Source of the DNA: Notamacropus eugenii
Lineage: Eukaryota; Chordata; Mammalia; Diprotodontia; Macropodidae
DNA length: 64,000 nucleotides
Direction of reading: 5' to 3'
Assembly: GCF_028372415.1 (NCBI RefSeq)
Contig: NC_092873.1
Coordinates: forward strand, 355,226,128 to 355,290,127
The notes under the pieces: model-generated
What the model was told of the DNA's origin: nothing
The model's database searches: none
Seen by the model: only the letters and a program-made list of their open reading frames with translations
In this document: piece by piece, positions 62,400-64,000 of the stretch
Layout of the letters: the number at the start of each line of letters is the position of its first letter
How positions within the stretch are numbered: the stretch's first letter is position 1
Translations under genes and position numbers: made by a program

Positions 62400-63685
62400 T
62401 TTCCTGCCCTTATCTCCAAAAGGTTGCTAGATTTTTCTCAGTCTTTGGCTGCTGTGCTGGCAAGGGTCTATCCCACAGTCCCAATACTTCAGCGTCATTT
62501 GCTATTCACCTACTTGGTATGCAGTTGCCCAGACACCACCTGTCATCAGCCAAACATCCCCCCTAATCAATCAGGAAACATTTATTAAGCCCTTATTGTA
62601 TGCCAGGTACTGCTGTAGGTGCTCATGATTCAAATACAAAGAATGACCCATACTCCTCAAACGGTGAAGAGGTCTAGCTCAAATCCCCCAGGCAACAGGA
62701 GGAAAAGATATACTAATCTGGTACGCCATGTACTGCCTTGTCATTGCTCTGTCGGCTTGACTGGCCTCCTGTCTCAGAGTAACTTCTCATTGTCTGAGGG
62801 TTCTATAAGGAGGTAGGGGAGTGGGAGTGAGGAACTAGTCTGTTCCTCCCTGATGGAGAAAAAGAAAATATGGCAATAACGAAAAATGCTCCACCAGAAG
62901 GCTGGTGCTTTGGGTTCTAGAGCAGACATGATAGTCTAGAACTGACAAAGGGACCTTCTCTGGACAAGGTACCCGTGGCATAGGTACAAGATGTACTACC
63001 TCAAGTTTTCATTTTAGCTTTTGGTTTTGAGTGTGTTTCTTGTATAGAATACTGGGCTTTATTTTCTCTCATTCTGCCACCTGTCTCTGTTTTATAGATG
63101 GTTTCTTCCCTTACCTCTGTGTAAAACTTTTACTGACATAGCTTTTTAAAACAAAACAAAACAAAACCAAACCTCATGAGATTCCCTCCTCTTCCCCTTG
63201 TGCTTTAATGACCTTTACCCGTCATTCCTTGGTAATAACAAAAAATGCCAAATTCCCCTCCTCCTTTTTTCTCTTAGGTATCTTTGCCCTAGCAAGCCCA
63301 GAGCTTGAGTTTCTTTATTTCTTCAATGAGTCTTAGGCAAAGTGGGACTCCCAGAGGAACAACAGTTTGTGCTCCAGTTTTCAGGATGTAAGCACTGAAT
63401 CTTTATCCACCCCTTTTAGGTGTTCAAACTTGTTTACCTTTCTTTAGTTTCTTTTGTTTGCTTTGCTTATGTTTCAAAACTCCTGCCCAGCCTTGGTTTT
63501 CTCAACGCGAATGCTGAATCGTTAAAAGTCATCAATTCTGTTAAGTTTCTTTTTTTTTCTATAGGATTAATTTCAGCTTCACAGAATATATTATTCTTGG
63601 ATGCCAGCCATTTTGTCTTGCTTGCTTTTTGGTGTTTTGTAATTGCCCTGTTGATGAGAATTCTTGTGCTATCCTCACTAGAGGC
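62400..63685. other. Intergenic DNA with an 'attaagc' repeat
   Basis: 'acatttattaagcccttatt' and 'gtatgccaggtactgctgta' at 62575-62660 belong to the unclassified repeat also seen at 18405, 54840 and 59490. 62700-63685 shows nothing recognisable. Confidence 0.5.
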
Positions 63686-63695
63686 AAGTGATTTT

Positions 63696-64000
63696 CACAC
63701 ACACACACAGACACACACAGACACACAGACACAGACACACACAGACACAGACACACAGACACACACAGACACAGACACACAGACACACACACAGACACAC
63801 ACACAGACACAGACACACACACACAGACAGACACAGACAGACACAGACACAGACACACAGACACACACAGATACACACACAGACACAGACACACACAGAC
63901 ACAGACACACAAACACACACACACACACAGACACAGACACACACAGACACACACAGACACAGACACACAGACACAGACACAGACAGACACAGACACAGAC
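63696..64000. repeat. (CA)n/(ACAG ACAC)n microsatellite, cut by window end
   Basis: At least 305 bp of irregular 'acacacagacacagac' units with no unique sequence after it. The long Cys/Val-rich reverse frames here are artefacts of the repeat. Confidence 0.97.

Noticed and set aside
63559-64000. Cys/Val-rich reverse frames of 85-145 residues
   Set aside because: Translation of the CA/ACAG microsatellite; no start context, domain or unique sequence.
63696-64000. CRISPR-like or satellite array
   Set aside because: Units are 2-8 bases with no spacers; it is a simple microsatellite.

Overview
The window is mammalian nuclear DNA, almost certainly from a marsupial. It carries the complete ERBB2 (HER2/neu) receptor tyrosine kinase gene on the + strand and the complete MIEN1 (C17orf37) gene on the - strand, tail to tail, as in the human 17q12 ERBB2 cluster. 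The marsupial call rests on dozens of tRNA-head SINEs of the type with a 'cagtggatagagcac' head and 'ggaaatggcaaaccactcc' body, on marsupial-like L1 3' ends, and on proteins clearly orthologous to human ones but more diverged than eutherian orthologues. I cannot name the species.

Layout. 1-4290: repeats (L1, L2-type, SINEs, a CA microsatellite). 4300-6900: mostly single-copy upstream flank. 6895-7310: ERBB2 promoter and 5' UTR, recognisable by blocks shared with the human promoter, a (GGA)18 tract and the conserved upstream ORF. 7310-36782: ERBB2 coding sequence in 27 exons (3765 nt including stop, 1254 residues). Every exon has GT/AG borders; exon lengths match human except exons 3, 8, 25, 26 and 27, which differ by whole codons. 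36783-37430: ERBB2 3' UTR. 38296-41145: MIEN1, 4 exons, 110 residues, with a GC-rich promoter at 41150-41370. 41400-44700: SINE-dense. 44750-50370: a repeat-poor island with a possible promoter and non-coding first exon, where GRB7 would be expected, but no GRB7 coding exon. 50380-64000: almost solid interspersed repeats, including an old minus-strand L1, nested SINE/L2 insertions, an LTR-like fossil with an inverted partial copy, and a terminal CA/ACAG microsatellite running off the window.

Function. ERBB2 is the ligand-less co-receptor of the EGFR family. MIEN1 is a small prenylated membrane-associated protein, and in human it is co-amplified with ERBB2. Kinase, transmembrane and tail signalling motifs are intact in ERBB2, and MIEN1 keeps its CxxC and C-terminal CVIL motifs, so both genes look functional. 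I found no new gene system. The most informative observations are regulatory or evolutionary: the conserved ERBB2 uORF, absence of the herstatin intron-8 tail, a simple-repeat polypyrimidine tract at the exon 5 acceptor, a purine tract filling MIEN1 intron 1, missing GRB7 coding exons, and several composite or nested repeats. Repeat family names are from memory of consensus sequences and repeat borders are approximate.
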